The position numbers were made by a program, and so were the translations under genes. This document shows positions 39,162 to 50,824 of a DNA stretch of 64,000 nt, one piece after another (position 1 is the first letter of the stretch; the number at the start of each line of letters is the position of its first letter). The stretch comes from Phycisphaerae bacterium (GTDB lineage: Bacteria > Planctomycetota > Phycisphaerae > Tepidisphaerales > Tepidisphaeraceae). The DNA lies in contig BPJO01000004.1 of the NCBI GenBank assembly GCA_026004655.1, positions 1 to 64,000 on the forward strand. Direction: 5' to 3'. The notes under the pieces are model-generated. The model was not told where the DNA came from, did no database searches, and saw only the letters and a list, made by a program, of their open reading frames with translations.

Positions 39162-40721
39162 TCAGGACCGGGTCACCTGCGATTCGATAACCAGTTCGGA
39201 CTTGAAGACTTTTTCGAACAATTCACGTTTCTTCCGAACCGCCCACATTTCCAGCTGTATATCGGCAGAACTCAGTAGAGTAAGGGCGATCTTCTTTTTG
39301 CCTATCTTGACTTTGACATTGCTGACCGCGCTGGCATGGCTTCGATCCATACCGTCTGCCAGACGCAACAAGGCTGCTCCGGTTCGAACGACCCTGCGAC
39401 TGTGTCCGTCGAGTGAAGCATACACCTTATGTTTCTCAGGATCGGGGGCTGATTTTCGGTGAAACCGCGCGATCTTAGCCATGATCTTGATCTCTTTCGA
39501 TGAAAAGTTTTTTAAATCCCCGTTCAAAATCAGGTACTGACTATGTTTGTGGTGTCGCTGGGGTGCGATATGCCAGCCGATGTCGTGCAAAAGAGCACCA
39601 TATTCGATTAGCTCCCTTTCCCATTCGCCCAATCCGTGAAGTGATTTCAGATCGTCGAACAATCTCAATGTCAACCTTGCAACATGAAGACTGTGAGATT
39701 CGTACCAGTTACAACGTCGGGCCAGATCCAAGACCGAACGACGTCTCGGATCAGGTACATCGCGCCGGATCTGTAGGTCCGGACGATGCCGGGACAGATA
39801 ATCCGTCAGAATGCCTTCACGAAGGGCCGCGCCACATATTTCGATCTGTTTCAGGTTTAGCATACGCATCAACGTACCGACAAGAATCACCCCTGCAGTG
39901 ATCTGATCCTTTCGATGGTCGTCCAACCCCTGGAACCGATCGCGGTCTTCACGTGTGCTGCGAATCAGCTTCTGCTCCAGACGAGAAAGACGATCGGCGA
40001 CGATACGTTGTTCGTTACCGCAAAGTAGAGCGATATTTTCCAGAGTCCCGCTGGTTCCAAGACAGGTCACGGGTTTAAGCTTCTGAATACGGGCGACCAG
40101 CGGACGAAGCGTTTGTTCGTAGTGATCCCTCAGATTACGCAGATCCTGTTTGCTGATCGGATCGGAATGGACGAATTGGGCGGTCATTCGGGCCGCACCA
40201 AGCTTTCGACTTTCCAGAAGTCTGGCTTCACGAGCGGTTGCAACGATGAACTCAACACTTCCGCCCCCGATATCGATGATCAGATGGGGTTTGTTTCCCA
40301 GATCCCGTGATGCACGGACGCCCAGGTAAATCAGACGTGCTTCTTCCCGGGCGGAGATGACTTTGACGTACAACTTGAGTTCTCGTTTGATCCTTTCGAT
40401 GAGATCTCCACCGTTACGGGCTTCACGGATGGCGCTGGTGGCGACGGCGACGATTTTCTCGGCCTGTCGTTGGGTGGCGGCTTGTTTCATCCGAGCCAGG
40501 GACGCAATAGCGCGGTCCATGGCTTGTTTGGACAACTCGTTCGAGGGGAAGCTGATACGACCCAGTCCTACCATTTCCTTGACCCGCCAGAGCGCCGTTA
40601 CTGCACCGTCGCTGTCGGCTTGGGCGACAATCATATGGACCGAGTTGGATCCGATGTCGATCGCAGCAAGACGTAACGCGCCGATGCCCGATCGATCGGG
40701 GGTTGTGCTCGAAATATGTGA
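39162..40721 (-). CDS. ppx: Ppx/GppA exopolyphosphatase with HD-like C-terminal domain
   Basis: About 519 residues from ATG 40721 (MSHISST). The ASKHA-fold phosphate loops are visible: LAAIDIGSNSVHMIVAQ, VGLGRISF, AVATSAIREARNG, LIIDIGGGSVEFIV and CLGTSGTLENIALL. The C-terminal half is HD-like (YESHSLHVARLTLRLFDDL, YGALLHDIGWHI). These enzymes hydrolyse polyphosphate or pppGpp, linking phosphate storage and the stringent response. Which substrate is used cannot be told. Confidence 0.9.
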   Translation of the reverse strand, partial: SHISSTTPDRSGIGALRLAAIDIGSNSVHMIVAQADSDGAVTALWRVKEMVGLGRISFPSNELSKQAMDRAIASLARMKQAATQRQAEKIVAVATSAIREARNGGDLIERIKRELKLYVKVISAREEARLIYLGVRASRDLGNKPHLIIDIGGGSVEFIVATAREARLLESRKLGAARMTAQFVHSDPISKQDLRNLRDHYEQTLRPLVARIQKLKPVTCLGTSGTLENIALLCGNEQRIVADRLSRLEQKLIRSTREDRDRFQGLDDHRKDQITAGVILVGTLMRMLNLKQIEICGAALREGILTDYLSRHRPDLQIRRDVPDPRRRSVLDLARRCNWYESHSLHVARLTLRLFDDLKSLHGLGEWERELIEYGALLHDIGWHIAPQRHHKHSQYLILNGDLKNFSSKEIKIMAKIARFHRKSAPDPEKHKVYASLDGHSRRVVRTGAALLRLADGMDRSHASAVSNVKVKIGKKKIALTLLSSADIQLEMWAVRKKRELFEKVFKSELVIESQVTRS

Positions 40722-40879
40722 CATGACAGCAATGTAAGTTTCTGATATCAACCCTTACAAGCATTTTGTCAAATGCAGCCATGGAACCGAGAGTCGAATC
40801 GGAATGCTTCGATTCTTGGTTTCTACCGCAAATGCTTTGTACTGGCTAACAAACGGAGATGCTGTGATCGGGGTGTTGT

Positions 40880-42592
40880 TCAAAAAAGACAGTATCGTTG
40901 TGCCAAAGGGAGTTTGTAAGCAGGATCACATTGAAGGGCAGTTCCATCGATCGTAACAATATAGGTCTCCGGATCGACACTGATCCGAGGGGTGTAATTG
41001 TTCAATTTCATATCCTTCTTCCCAACCCGACGGCAACCAGAAACGGGCAGAACTTGACGCTCAAGGCGGTAATTCTTGACTTGTTCCATTCCTGCACTCG
41101 AAACAAAGGTGATACAGGCGGTTCCTCGTGCAACGCCGAAGGCACCAAACTGCGGTCGCATATACACCGGTTGAGGAGTGGGGATGCTGGCATTGGGATC
41201 ACCCATTTGGGCCCACGCGATGATCCCGCCTTTGATAACCATCTCCGGTTTGATTCCGAAAAACGCGGGTTTCCAAAGGACAAGGTCTGCGAGCTTTCCG
41301 ACTTCGATCGAACCAATGTGCTGTGACATTCCGTGAGCAATCGCAGGATTGATGGTGTATTTCGCGATATACCGCTTGATGCGATAATTGTCATTACCGG
41401 TTTGACGATCCTGATCCAAAGGTCCTCTTTGGTCTTTCATTTTGCTGGCGGTTTGCCACGTTCGGGTAATTACCTCGCCAACCCGCCCCATCGCCTGCGA
41501 ATCAGAACTGATGATACTTAAAGCGCCCAGGTCATGAAGAATATCTTCGGCAGCGATTGTCTCGCCCCGAATTCGTGATTCCGCAAAAGCGACGTCTTCC
41601 TGCAGGGAAGGATCCAGGTGATGGCATACCATGAGCATGTCCAGGTGCTCATCAATGGTGTTGATCGTGTAAGGTCGCGTCGGATTTGTGGAAGACGGGA
41701 TGACGTTGGGTTCGCCACACAGCCGGATGATGTCAGGAGCATGACCACCCCCTGCACCCTCGGTATGATAACTGTGGATCGTACGACCTTTAAAAGCGGC
41801 AATCGTGTGTTCCACAAACCCGCTCTCATTGAGGGTATCGGTATGGATCGTGACCTGAATATCATATTCATCAGCTACCGAAAGACATGAATCGATCGCG
41901 GCAGGAGTAGTGCCCCAATCCTCGTGCAATTTTAACCCGCAGGCTCCCGCCAGAATCTGATCAACTAATCCTCGCGGACCCGCATCATTTCCTTTTCCGG
42001 TGAAACCGAAGTTCAGGGGAAAAGCGTCCGTTGCCTCGATCATCATCTGAATATTGAATTGTCCCGGCGTGCACGTGGTCGCAGCCGTTCCGGTGGCAGG
42101 TCCGGTACCGCCTCCTAGCATCGTGGTGAGTCCGGACGCAATGGCTTCATCGGTCTGTTGGGGACAGATAAAGTGAATGTGCGCATCAATACCACCGGCT
42201 GTGACAATCAAGCCCTCGCCGGCGATGACCTCCGTCGTGACGCCGGCAATCATTCCGGGAGTTACCCCCGCCATGACGTCGGGGTTGCCTGATTTCCCGA
42301 TACCCACGATCCGACCTTTTTTGATTCCGATGTCGGCTTTGTATATGCCCGTGTAATCCACAATCAGGGCGTTGGTGATCAGTAGATCCAGTGCTTCGGC
42401 ATCAGGGACATTAGTGGCCTGACCCATACCTTCGCGTAGAACCTTCCCGCCTCCGAACTTGCACTCATCACCATAATGAGTGAAGTCCTTTTCAACTTCC
42501 AGAATCAGCGAAGTATCTCCGAGGCGAATCTTGTCTCCGGTCGTTGGACCGTACATATCCGCATAAACATGTCGATCAATTTTGAATGGCAT
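40880..42592 (-). CDS. ureC: Urease alpha subunit
   Basis: 570 residues, full length. It carries the nickel site and catalytic residues of urease alpha: [20 protein letters not shown] (carbamylated Lys about 219) and the flap cysteine in MVCHHLDP (about Cys320). Urease splits urea into ammonia and carbamate in the cytoplasm. It is the last gene of the minus-strand urea run, directly after the fused small-subunit gene. No frame errors are seen. Confidence 0.98.
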   Translation of the reverse strand: MPFKIDRHVYADMYGPTTGDKIRLGDTSLILEVEKDFTHYGDECKFGGGKVLREGMGQATNVPDAEALDLLITNALIVDYTGIYKADIGIKKGRIVGIGKSGNPDVMAGVTPGMIAGVTTEVIAGEGLIVTAGGIDAHIHFICPQQTDEAIASGLTTMLGGGTGPATGTAATTCTPGQFNIQMMIEATDAFPLNFGFTGKGNDAGPRGLVDQILAGACGLKLHEDWGTTPAAIDSCLSVADEYDIQVTIHTDTLNESGFVEHTIAAFKGRTIHSYHTEGAGGGHAPDIIRLCGEPNVIPSSTNPTRPYTINTIDEHLDMLMVCHHLDPSLQEDVAFAESRIRGETIAAEDILHDLGALSIISSDSQAMGRVGEVITRTWQTASKMKDQRGPLDQDRQTGNDNYRIKRYIAKYTINPAIAHGMSQHIGSIEVGKLADLVLWKPAFFGIKPEMVIKGGIIAWAQMGDPNASIPTPQPVYMRPQFGAFGVARGTACITFVSSAGMEQVKNYRLERQVLPVSGCRRVGKKDMKLNNYTPRISVDPETYIVTIDGTALQCDPAYKLPLAQRYCLF

Positions 42593-42614
42593 AATTCACG
42601 TTGTGGTTGACAGA

Positions 42615-43316
42615 TTATTCTTGTCGCTGAACGCCCGATGAAAACCGATTTCCACCGGTGACTTTCTGGTTGCCTGCGATTCTGACAAGGGTTACCGTTT
42701 TGATTTCGCCGGGTTCGAATCGAATTGCGGTTCCCGCCGGAATGTCTAAACGTTTTCCCTCGGCCAGTTGTCGGTCGAACTTAAGTTCGGGATTGGTTTC
42801 CCCGAAATGGTAGTGACTACCTACCTGTATCGGGCGATCACCCGTGTTGGTTACGTCCAAAGTAATCCATTCACGGTCAGTATTCAGCTCGATTTGCCCG
42901 TCTGCCACCTCATATTGTCCGGGGACGGGTTCACTTACATTTGCACCGAATAATGACATGTCTGGAACAGGCAGAAACGAACCGTACAAAGCCAACGAGA
43001 GATCTCCATTTTCTTCACAAATGGGTTCGTGGACGGTTACGAGCTTGGAACCATCCGGAAAAGTTCCTTCAACCTGAACGTCATGAATCATTTCAGGAAC
43101 TCCCGGCATGACCTGTCGACGTCCCAACAATTGCCTGCCCAGCCGCATGCATTCGGCAACCCGCTTCCCGTCCCGGATAAACTCAAGTATCTGGGTTGCT
43201 ATCAGTGCAACACTCTCAGGGTAATTCAGCTTTACCCCTCGGGCCAGACGCTTTTGGGCCAGATACCCTGCATTGTGAAGCAGTAACTTGTCGATATCAC
43301 GAGGAGATAAATGCAT
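42615..43316 (-). CDS. ureAB: Fused urease gamma-beta subunit
   Basis: 233 residues from ATG 43316 (AGGA site). The N-terminal half is urease gamma ([48 protein letters not shown]). After a short join the second half is urease beta ([42 protein letters not shown]). Such gamma-beta fusions are known from Helicobacter UreA. It is followed within 22 bases by ureC. Confidence 0.95.
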   Translation of the reverse strand: MHLSPRDIDKLLLHNAGYLAQKRLARGVKLNYPESVALIATQILEFIRDGKRVAECMRLGRQLLGRRQVMPGVPEMIHDVQVEGTFPDGSKLVTVHEPICEENGDLSLALYGSFLPVPDMSLFGANVSEPVPGQYEVADGQIELNTDREWITLDVTNTGDRPIQVGSHYHFGETNPELKFDRQLAEGKRLDIPAGTAIRFEPGEIKTVTLVRIAGNQKVTGGNRFSSGVQRQE

Positions 43317-43329
43317 ATGTCTGTCCTGA

Positions 43330-44166
43330 TTACCATTTTCTTGACCAGGGATTACCACCTATCACATCTGTAAGTGAACCTATCAACGGACGGATCATAC
43401 TTTGAACTGATTGTACGTTGGAACCCATCATGCGAATCATTACCCCGTGTTCCAGGGGACACAAATTAAGTAACACTTTCGCTCCAGGCTGGACGGATTG
43501 GTCTTTCCACAAGTTCTGTATCTGTTGAACCAAGGCCTTCAATCGAGGTCCGACCGCAATAAATGTCGCGAAGCAATTAAAATGCCCGAACCTCATCTTG
43601 AGGTTGTCCAGTTCTTCCAGCCGAAAGCTTTCGCGAAGGAAAAGTTTTCCGTCAAGATACAACTCGGTACGGGTTAGAACGGATTCAAACGCCCATCGTT
43701 CGTTTCGATTCCATCGACCGCTGGTTAACCAGTCAAGCAGAACAAGATCGGACGTAGGGTTTAGATCAAATCGTTGAAATTGCTCATACCGTGATCCGGC
43801 ATAGCAAACCAGAGGATCGGGAAGCCACAACAAGAAGGCTCGATCCTTCAAACCGGCATTAAGAGACTGAATGCACGTTTTCCCGGTACTTTTATAGACC
43901 TTACTCGATGACTGAGTTGTCACAACACAACAAGCATCGGGATCAATTCTGAAACGAAGTGGAACAACATCACCACTGACCATTCCTCCACCGAAGCTGC
44001 TGAGAACAACGTGAGCGGCTTGGCCCACGGGAGAAGTACCGATTAACTTAAGCGGAGCAGTGGAATACAGATTGACCAGAGTGGATCTTTCGGCAACCCG
44101 ACGACAAAGAACATCTCCGCACCATCTCGTAGTTGTCGAAATAAGATTGGCGGATCTGTCTCGCAT
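43330..44166 (-). CDS. ureD: Urease accessory protein UreD (UreH)
   Basis: 278 residues. Family landmarks are [42 protein letters not shown] and [17 protein letters not shown]. UreD binds apo-urease and, with UreF and UreG, forms the complex that inserts nickel. It lies 13 bases before the ureAB start and 11 bases after the HupE/UreJ gene. Confidence 0.93.
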   Translation of the reverse strand: MRDRSANLISTTTRWCGDVLCRRVAERSTLVNLYSTAPLKLIGTSPVGQAAHVVLSSFGGGMVSGDVVPLRFRIDPDACCVVTTQSSSKVYKSTGKTCIQSLNAGLKDRAFLLWLPDPLVCYAGSRYEQFQRFDLNPTSDLVLLDWLTSGRWNRNERWAFESVLTRTELYLDGKLFLRESFRLEELDNLKMRFGHFNCFATFIAVGPRLKALVQQIQNLWKDQSVQPGAKVLLNLCPLEHGVMIRMMGSNVQSVQSMIRPLIGSLTDVIGGNPWSRKW

Positions 44167-44177
44167 TCGGTGTTCGT

Positions 44178-44723
44178 TTATAAAATTCCCACAAGGATAA
44201 AACTCCCCAGCACGACCATGATTCCCCCCACTCCCCGCAGAACGACGTTGGCCTGCCAGCGGGCTAACCCAACACCAACGACGATGCCCGCAAGATGAAG
44301 CTGAATCGTGGAAAGAGTAAATCCGGTGAAATAACCCAGGATCGAGTTTTCAGTCGGCATTTCTGCTCCGTGCGCAGCACCATGAAAGATCCCGAACAGA
44401 CCAACGACGCCGATCACCCAATGCATGGGCAAAACGGATTCAATGTTCAAAGCTATATACAATCCGAAAGCAATCACCGAACAAGCAATGAGCGATTCCG
44501 TGACCCATTCCGAGACAAACATTCCTGTTCTTCCGAGAAAAGCTCCTACAATCATGCTGCAGACGAATGTCAATGGAACAGTCCATACCCAATGCTTTCC
44601 TGCTTTTGACGCGATAATTCCCACAGCCAGCATGGCCAACAGATGGTCAATACCTCCCAACGGGTGCAGAAGTCCACTGACTATTCCCGAGTGATCATGT
44701 CCGGCATGCGCCAGTATGTTCAT
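44178..44723 (-). CDS. ureJ: HupE/UreJ-family nickel permease
   Basis: 181 residues with about six membrane helices and an AGGAG site. HAGHDHSG near the start, LLHPLGGIDHLLAMLAVG and LFGIFHGAAHGAEMP are the histidine-rich hallmarks of HupE/UreJ proteins, which import nickel or cobalt. Its place between the urea transporter and ureD suggests nickel supply for urease. Confidence 0.9.
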   Translation of the reverse strand: MNILAHAGHDHSGIVSGLLHPLGGIDHLLAMLAVGIIASKAGKHWVWTVPLTFVCSMIVGAFLGRTGMFVSEWVTESLIACSVIAFGLYIALNIESVLPMHWVIGVVGLFGIFHGAAHGAEMPTENSILGYFTGFTLSTIQLHLAGIVVGVGLARWQANVVLRGVGGIMVVLGSFILVGIL

Positions 44724-44736
44724 GTCTTGCTCCTGT

Positions 44737-45432
44737 TCAGACTTTTAGATGTAACGAAATAATCTCCTCTGATAAATCCTTCGTTTCTCCGCCTGCTACC
44801 ACTCTGCCTCGATTGAGAACGTAAAAATAGTTGGTGATTTTCTTCACAAAATCCAGGTATTGCTCGACCAGGACGATCGTCATGCTTTTAGTCCGGGCCA
44901 ACTGTTGCAGGATTCCCCCGATCGATTGAATAATGTTCGGTTGAATTCCTTCTGTCGGTTCGTCTAAAAGAAGTACTTGCGGATCTCCCGCTAGGGCTCG
45001 TGCAATAGCCAGTTGCTGTTGCTGGCCTCCGGACAGATCTCCTCCATATCGTGAACGAAATTGGGCCAGAATCGGAAACATTTCGTAGATTTCCTCAGGA
45101 ACTTTTTTAATCGTGTCTTTTCTGGCCTGCAAACCAATTTGAATATTTTCTTCGACCGTGAGTTTGGGAAAGATCTGCCTGCCCTGGGGAACTAGGCCTA
45201 TTCCCTTGCGAGCACGTGCGTGGGGGGGAAGAGAGGTCAATTCCGTTTCACCGATCCGAATGTTTCCCGACTGACATCTGGCCAAGCCAGCGATATTTCG
45301 GATGAGAGTTGTTTTGCCGACCCCGTTGCGTCCCATGATTGCGGTGATGCTCCCGGGACGCATCACCATTGAAATATCGTAAAGGGTTTGCACATGACCA
45401 TACGAAAAGTTGAGGGATTCGATAACAAGCAT
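44737..45432 (-). CDS. urtE: Urea ABC transporter ATP-binding protein UrtE
   Basis: 231 residues from ATG 45432 (MLVIESLNFSYG). Walker A is GRNGVGKTT, the signature LSGGQQQQLAIARAL and Walker B VLLLDEPTEGIQPNI; the last is typical of LivF/UrtE. It powers urea import with UrtD. The place between urtD and ureJ supports the specificity. Confidence 0.93.
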   Translation of the reverse strand: MLVIESLNFSYGHVQTLYDISMVMRPGSITAIMGRNGVGKTTLIRNIAGLARCQSGNIRIGETELTSLPPHARARKGIGLVPQGRQIFPKLTVEENIQIGLQARKDTIKKVPEEIYEMFPILAQFRSRYGGDLSGGQQQQLAIARALAGDPQVLLLDEPTEGIQPNIIQSIGGILQQLARTKSMTIVLVEQYLDFVKKITNYFYVLNRGRVVAGGETKDLSEEIISLHLKV

Positions 45433-45484
45433 GTCACGTCTTCGCAAAATGAAAATCTGATTAGTTTGGGGTTTCCGATATCTT

Positions 45485-46394
45485 TCATCGTCCTAAATAC
45501 GCTTCGATTACTTGTGGATCAGCCGAAACTTCATCCAGGGAGCCTTCGGCAAGGACTTTGCCGTTGTCCAGGACCGTTACACGGGAGTTCAGCCTCCTGA
45601 CAAAATCCATATCATGTTCGATAACGATGATCGTGTGAGAACCTTTCAATTCCAGCAGCAGTTCGGCAGTCAGTTCGGTTTCTTGATCGGTTAGCCCCGC
45701 AGCAGGCTCATCCACCAAAAGCAGTTTGGGATTCGAAATAATCAGTTTGCTGATAGCAAGCCATTGTCTTTGTCCGTGACTTAATGCCCGGGCGGGCGTG
45801 TGAAGGTGGTCGTATAATCGGACCCTTTTGAGAATGGAATGGATTCGATCGGTTTGCTCCGTATCCGCTTTTCCCCCCATGTTCCTCAAAACACTGATGA
45901 GTTTGAGCATTCCGACGACAGCAATTCCGTTAGCCCGAGTTGTTTTCATCCGATCGGTCATCCATTCGGGCGATCCGATCTGTCTCGCCGGGTTGGGTAG
46001 AGCCAGTAACATGTTCTCCCATACCGTTAATGAATCGAATACATTGGGGATCTGGAACTTACGTCCGATCCCCAGTTGGGCGCGTTTAGTGTCAGAAAGT
46101 GCGGAGATGTCTTGCCCCGCAAAAAAGACTCGACCCCGTTGTCGGGTTGGTGAGACCGGAAATTACATCACACATCGTGGTCTTTCCGGCCCCATTGGGA
46201 CCAACCACAACACGTAGTTCGTTGTGTCCGACACCTAGATCCGGAATGTCCAACGCTTTGTAACCGTCAAAAACGCAGGTGATGTCTTGTAAGAACAGAA
46301 TATATCTTTTGGACCAGAGTTGGCTGTGACGGGGTCCTTCGATCCGGTAGTTGTACTGGTGAATATCGTCCTGGAGGACGGAGATATCTGTCAT
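45485..46394 (-). CDS. urtD: Urea ABC transporter ATP-binding protein UrtD, one frame break
   Basis: About 300 residues after joining two frames. The N-terminal piece carries Walker A (GPNGAGKTTMCDVISGL); the other carries LSHGQRQWLAISKLI and LLLVDEPAAGLTDQE. They join near 46140 in a G4 run: three G give TTGRVFFAGQDISALSDTKR and then FQIPNVFDSLTVWENML. It starts two bases after the urtC stop. Confidence 0.92.
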
Positions 46395-46395
46395 A

Positions 46396-49288
46396 TCAAT
46401 GGCCTCCCGTGCTTGTTACAGAACCAGACAATACGATCTTTCTCGTCGGACGGTTTGCAACGCGGAATCTCGTCTGGAGCATTCGGGGAATGCCCATGAT
46501 CCCTCCTGGAAAGAATAGTGGCACTAGAATAAACAGACCGCCGAAGACAAAAAGCCAGTATTCCGGTTTCCAGCTGGTGATGAAATCGTAAAGTAGACTG
46601 ACACAAATCGCCCCTATCACAGCCCCCCCAGATCGTTCCCCTGCCTCCCACCGCGACCCAGGCAACAACCAGAATCGAAGCCCCGGCTGCCATATCTCGG
46701 GGAGTGATAATTCCCTTTTGGGGGGCATACAACATTCCTCCGAGAGCTCCCAGAATCGCAGCCAGTGTAAATGCCGCGGTCTTATACGCCCAGGTCTGAT
46801 AGCCCACGAATCTCAGACGAGTTTCGTCATCCCGAATCGCCAACAACACGCGTCCGAACCCTGACTGAACCAGAAGTTTCGTCAGACCGACAGCTACCAG
46901 CAGGAGGATCACCGACACGACATAAAGCCAAAATCGGGTTTGTTGGAAAGGTCCTAACTCGGGATTCCCTGCAATCTGGAACCCCAAAATATTCGTAAAA
47001 TTCGTTAAACCATTGGTTCCCCCAAGTTTCAACTCATTTTTCTGAAATACCAACCAGACCGCTACGGTGATGGCTTGTGTTAGGATCGAAAAATAAACCC
47101 CCCGGACACGACTCCGAAATGTGGTTAATCCGATGATCAGTGCCAACCCCCCGGGCAACACGAGACCCAGAAGCAATGACAGAGGAAATGATTCAAAAAA
47201 ACTCAGGAACCACGGAGCCGATCGACTTCCCACGTCGCTCATGACGACGGATAAAGCTTGCGGAATCCCGTCGGGGGCTTTGGGCCCGTAGTTGATCAGA
47301 TACAGTCCCATGCAGTATCCCCCCAGTGCGAAAAAGAGAAACTGACACAGGCTCAGGACCCCGATATACCCCCAGATGAGATCCAGCCCGATCGCACAGA
47401 TCGCAAACGCGACAACGTAACCAAGCTTATTCACAAACTCTAGACTCAGGAGTTCCTGGCTGTAAAGAATCGGGACCAGCCCCAGACCGATCAGAATCAG
47501 AATCGTTCCTAAAACAAAATCTGTCTTTAGAGAGGTTTGTCCATAAGTCGATGATGTGCTATCGGCTTGATCAGCCATTCGTCCCTTGTCCGGAAACAAC
47601 CCTCCGGGACGACGTTGTATGAACAGCACGACCAGTACCAGAGTGGCTACCTGAGCCCAAGTGGCATCAAACAACCGGATCGGTTTTTCGATCAGTGTCA
47701 GGGGTTCGAGGATTTTTTCGATAAATCCCAGACCCATACCCGCACAGATGACACCGGCCAGTTTGCCAACACCGCCTACGACCACGGTTAAAAATGTTTT
47801 GACTATGTAAGCTTGTCCCATTTCGGGTGTGGGATTGGACGTTAGAACGATTCCGTATCCTGCCAGACCTGCCAGTCCGGCGCCAAAAGAGAAAGTGAAC
47901 ATGTCCACAAAGCGCGTATTGACACCCAAGGCCTGCGCCATTTCCCGATTTTGTACGGTCGCGCGTATCATCAATCCGATCCGTGTAAAACGAAACAGGG
48001 CAATGACCAGAACAATACAGAACACGGACAAACCGATCAGAAAAAGCCGGTTATGTGCCAGAGAGATATCCGGATAGATTTCCCAGCTACCCCCGGCCCA
48101 GGACGGGCCGCGCATCCCCAGGTTATCACCTTTCCACAGGCGCACTGCCTGAATCAGGATGTAGCTGATACCGATCGTGGCTAGTAACGAGTCCAGAGGT
48201 CGTTTGTAAAGATGACGGATAACGGTGACTTCAATCAGCAGTCCCGCCAGTGCGGCCACCAAAAACGAGAGTGGAAATGCGATGACATAGTACCAATCAA
48301 AGTAAGAAGGGGGTAATAACGGACTGATAAACTCAAAACAGGCCCATGTCGTGATCGCGCCGATCATCAGCATTTCTCCATGAGCCATATTGATCACCCC
48401 CATCAGTCCGAAGGTGATCGCCAACCCCAGCGCCAGAAGGACAAAAATAGAACCGGCACTCAATCCATAGAACAGGTTTTTGATCCAGTCGGTGATAAAA
48501 AGATGACGACGAATCTTCGATTCGGCTTGGTGGATAGCGGAGGCTTCCTGGGGTGCTAGATCTTTGGCGGCGGCTCGTTCCTGGAGTACTGGGAGGCTTC
48601 GAACAACGCTGAGCGTTCCGAGTTGCTCTGCGGCTTGGATCCTTTCTTCTTCGGAGATCGAAGGGATCTGACCGGACAAAACGATCATCGCAACACTCGC
48701 CTGGGCTTCACGTCGGACGCGAGCATCGGGGTCCTGTTGACTGATTCGTCGGAGTTCTTCAAGGGCGTTGATTTGTCGTTTGTTTCCGAGTTCCCGGGCT
48801 GCAGCGATTCGGAGGCGGGGGTCTGTTAGCTTCAGTGCCAGAACACGAAGCGAGTTAGAGATATCTCTCTGAATGGGACGCGCGACCGAGAGAACGTTTT
48901 GTTCACTGATCGTATCGCGGGGGACAGTTTCGATCGGATTTCCCAGCGGTTGATCGTTTTCGTCGAGTTCAACAAACAGGTCATAGATAGATTTTTGTCC
49001 GTCGTCAGAAGGATAGACAACGACGATTTGCCCCTTGTAGAGATACAGTCGATTGGCTTCGATGTGTTTGAAGACGTTCACAACCTTGGGATCCCGCATC
49101 GCCACAAGCTTTTCAAAAGCGGGTGTACCCGTAGAACGACTTGCAAGTTCCGGGAGGAGTGATCGGATTTGCTGCTCGACCGGGTTTTGCGTCGTGTCGG
49201 TGATGTCCTGGGCATGAAGAAAAGGTAGAAAAAGGAACAGAAACAGAACCAAAAGCAAGGATTGGGAATAAATCCTGCAAAAATGCAT
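46396..49288 (-). CDS. urtBC: Fused urea ABC transporter permeases UrtB-UrtC, frame break near the C-terminus
   Basis: About 964 residues. A signal peptide and a HEAT-like periplasmic segment (about 1-260) precede UrtB (GSIFVLLALGLAITFGLMGVINMAHGE), which ends RRPGGLFPDKGRMAD near 47578. The same frame runs on without a stop into UrtC (SLEFVNKLGYVVAFAICAIGL, LSLCQFLFFALGGYCMGLYL). The UrtC end is broken near 46626 in a G7 run; six G give GGRGTIWGAVIGAICVSLLYD and a stop at 46396. UrtB and UrtC are the two membrane subunits of the urea importer. The fusion seems genuine; the late break is probably an error. Confidence 0.88.
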
Positions 49289-49395
49289 TACAGATCTCCT
49301 CGAAAGTTGTCCTCACGCCGCCTGGTTTTGAAAGCCGACTTATGGGGTTAGCCATAAATCGGCTGGTTTTGGGTCAACCTGATCGTTGCTGGGAA

Positions 49396-50678
49396 TTATT
49401 TCTTGGGTCCTCCAGTGGGTTTTTTTGCAGCCAATTCTTCGGGAGTCCAGAGCAGTTTGCTATAAGAATCGGGTTCGACAAGTCCATCGGATTTCCAGAT
49501 GATCTTAAACTGTCCGTCTTTGAGAATTTCGCCGATGTAAACGGGTTTATAAGTGTGTTGATTAGATTCGTGCATTTTTTTCGGGCCGCCCGGTGCATCG
49601 AAATCCATTCCATAGACGGCTTGTCGGACGGCATCGACGTCGAAGGTGCCGGCTTTTTCCGCAGCAGCCTTCCAGACATAGACCCCGAAGTAAGCGGCTT
49701 CGATGGGGTCATCGGTGACCCGGTCTTTGCCCCCAGGGAGTTTGTTGCGTTCGCAATAGTCTTTGAAGGCTTGGACGAACTTTTTGTTTTCCGGGGTATC
49801 GATCGACTGGAAGTAATTCCATGCAGCCAAGTGTCCAACCAGCTTGCTGGTATCCATGGCGCGAAGTTCATCTTCGGCCACGCTGAACGCGATGATCGGG
49901 CAGTCTTTGGCGGTGAGTCCTTGATTGGCAAACTCGGTGTAGAACGGGACATTAGAATCGCCGTTAATGGTCGAAAGCACTACGGCGTCTCCGCTGGAAG
50001 CGAATGTTTTGATCTTGTTAACGATCGTCCTGATAATCCTTGTGACCGAAGGGGGTGTACTCTTCCATGATGTTGGATTCAGGCACCCCATTTTTCAATA
50101 GATAAGCCTTGAGAACTTTATTCGCGGTTCTGGGGAAGACGTAATCCGTTCCCAAGAGATAAAACTTCTTGGCACCAAGTTCCTTGATGGCGTACTCCGC
50201 AGCCGGGACTAGCTGCTGGTTCGGGGTGGCACCGGTATAAAAAACATTCAGAGATTGTTCTTCACCCTCATACTGCACCGGGTAAAACAACAGACTGTTA
50301 TATTCTTCAAAAAACGGGTAGACAGCTTTTCCGGCTTACCGAAGTCCAACAACCGAAAGTTACTGCGACCTTGTGAGTATTGATCAGCTCTTTGGCTTTT
50401 TCGGCAAACAAAGGCCAATCCGAGGCAGGATCTACAACCACGGGTTCGATTTTGTAAGTCTTGCCTCCGACGGTGACACCCCCCGACGCATTGATTTCCT
50501 CCACGGCCATCAAGACGACATCTCTCAGAGATGTTTCTGAAATGGCCATCGTTCCGGACAATGAATGCAGTACCCCAATTTTAACAGTATCTTCCGCTTG
50601 GACGTTTGTGATGAGCAATCCACAGGCTGCTAAAGCCATCGTGATCTTGCTGGTGATTTTCCTGAATGGACTAAACAT
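49396..50678 (-). CDS. urtA: Urea-binding periplasmic protein UrtA, two frame breaks
   Basis: About 428 residues in three frames. A signal peptide ([20 protein letters not shown]… to VQA) precedes the mature start [19 protein letters not shown]. The pieces join near 50330 (one A too many: [20 protein letters not shown]) and near 50032 (one G too many: [14 protein letters not shown]). [19 protein letters not shown] and [12 protein letters not shown] are UrtA family features. It delivers urea or short amides to UrtBC. Confidence 0.93.
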
Positions 50679-50781
50679 ATTGGGTTGAACTCCAAAAAAA
50701 TATTCTTCGGTTAATCAATGTCCTAAGACCGGGCGATACGGATCCTGGACATCAAGACTGTGACTCGTTTTAAGTGAAACA

Positions 50782-50816
50782 GGAACGGCACTGCTGTATA
50801 AGGGCAGTACCGTTCC
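50782..50816 (-). terminator. Strong hairpin between the outer-membrane protein gene and urtA
   Basis: GGAACGGCACTGC (50782-50794) pairs with GCAGTACCGTTCC (50804-50816) with one mismatch. On the minus strand only a short TGTTT follows. It may be a partial terminator that gives the porin more mRNA than the transporter. Confidence 0.55.
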
Positions 50817-50824
50817 CAAAAGAA

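Noticed and set aside
42700-42730. tRNA T-arm-like GGGTTCGAATCG in the ureAB region
   Set aside because: It is within conserved urease beta coding sequence and has no surrounding cloverleaf.
49342-50070. 242-residue plus-strand frame opposite urtA
   Set aside because: Antisense shadow of urtA with no ribosome site or family likeness.
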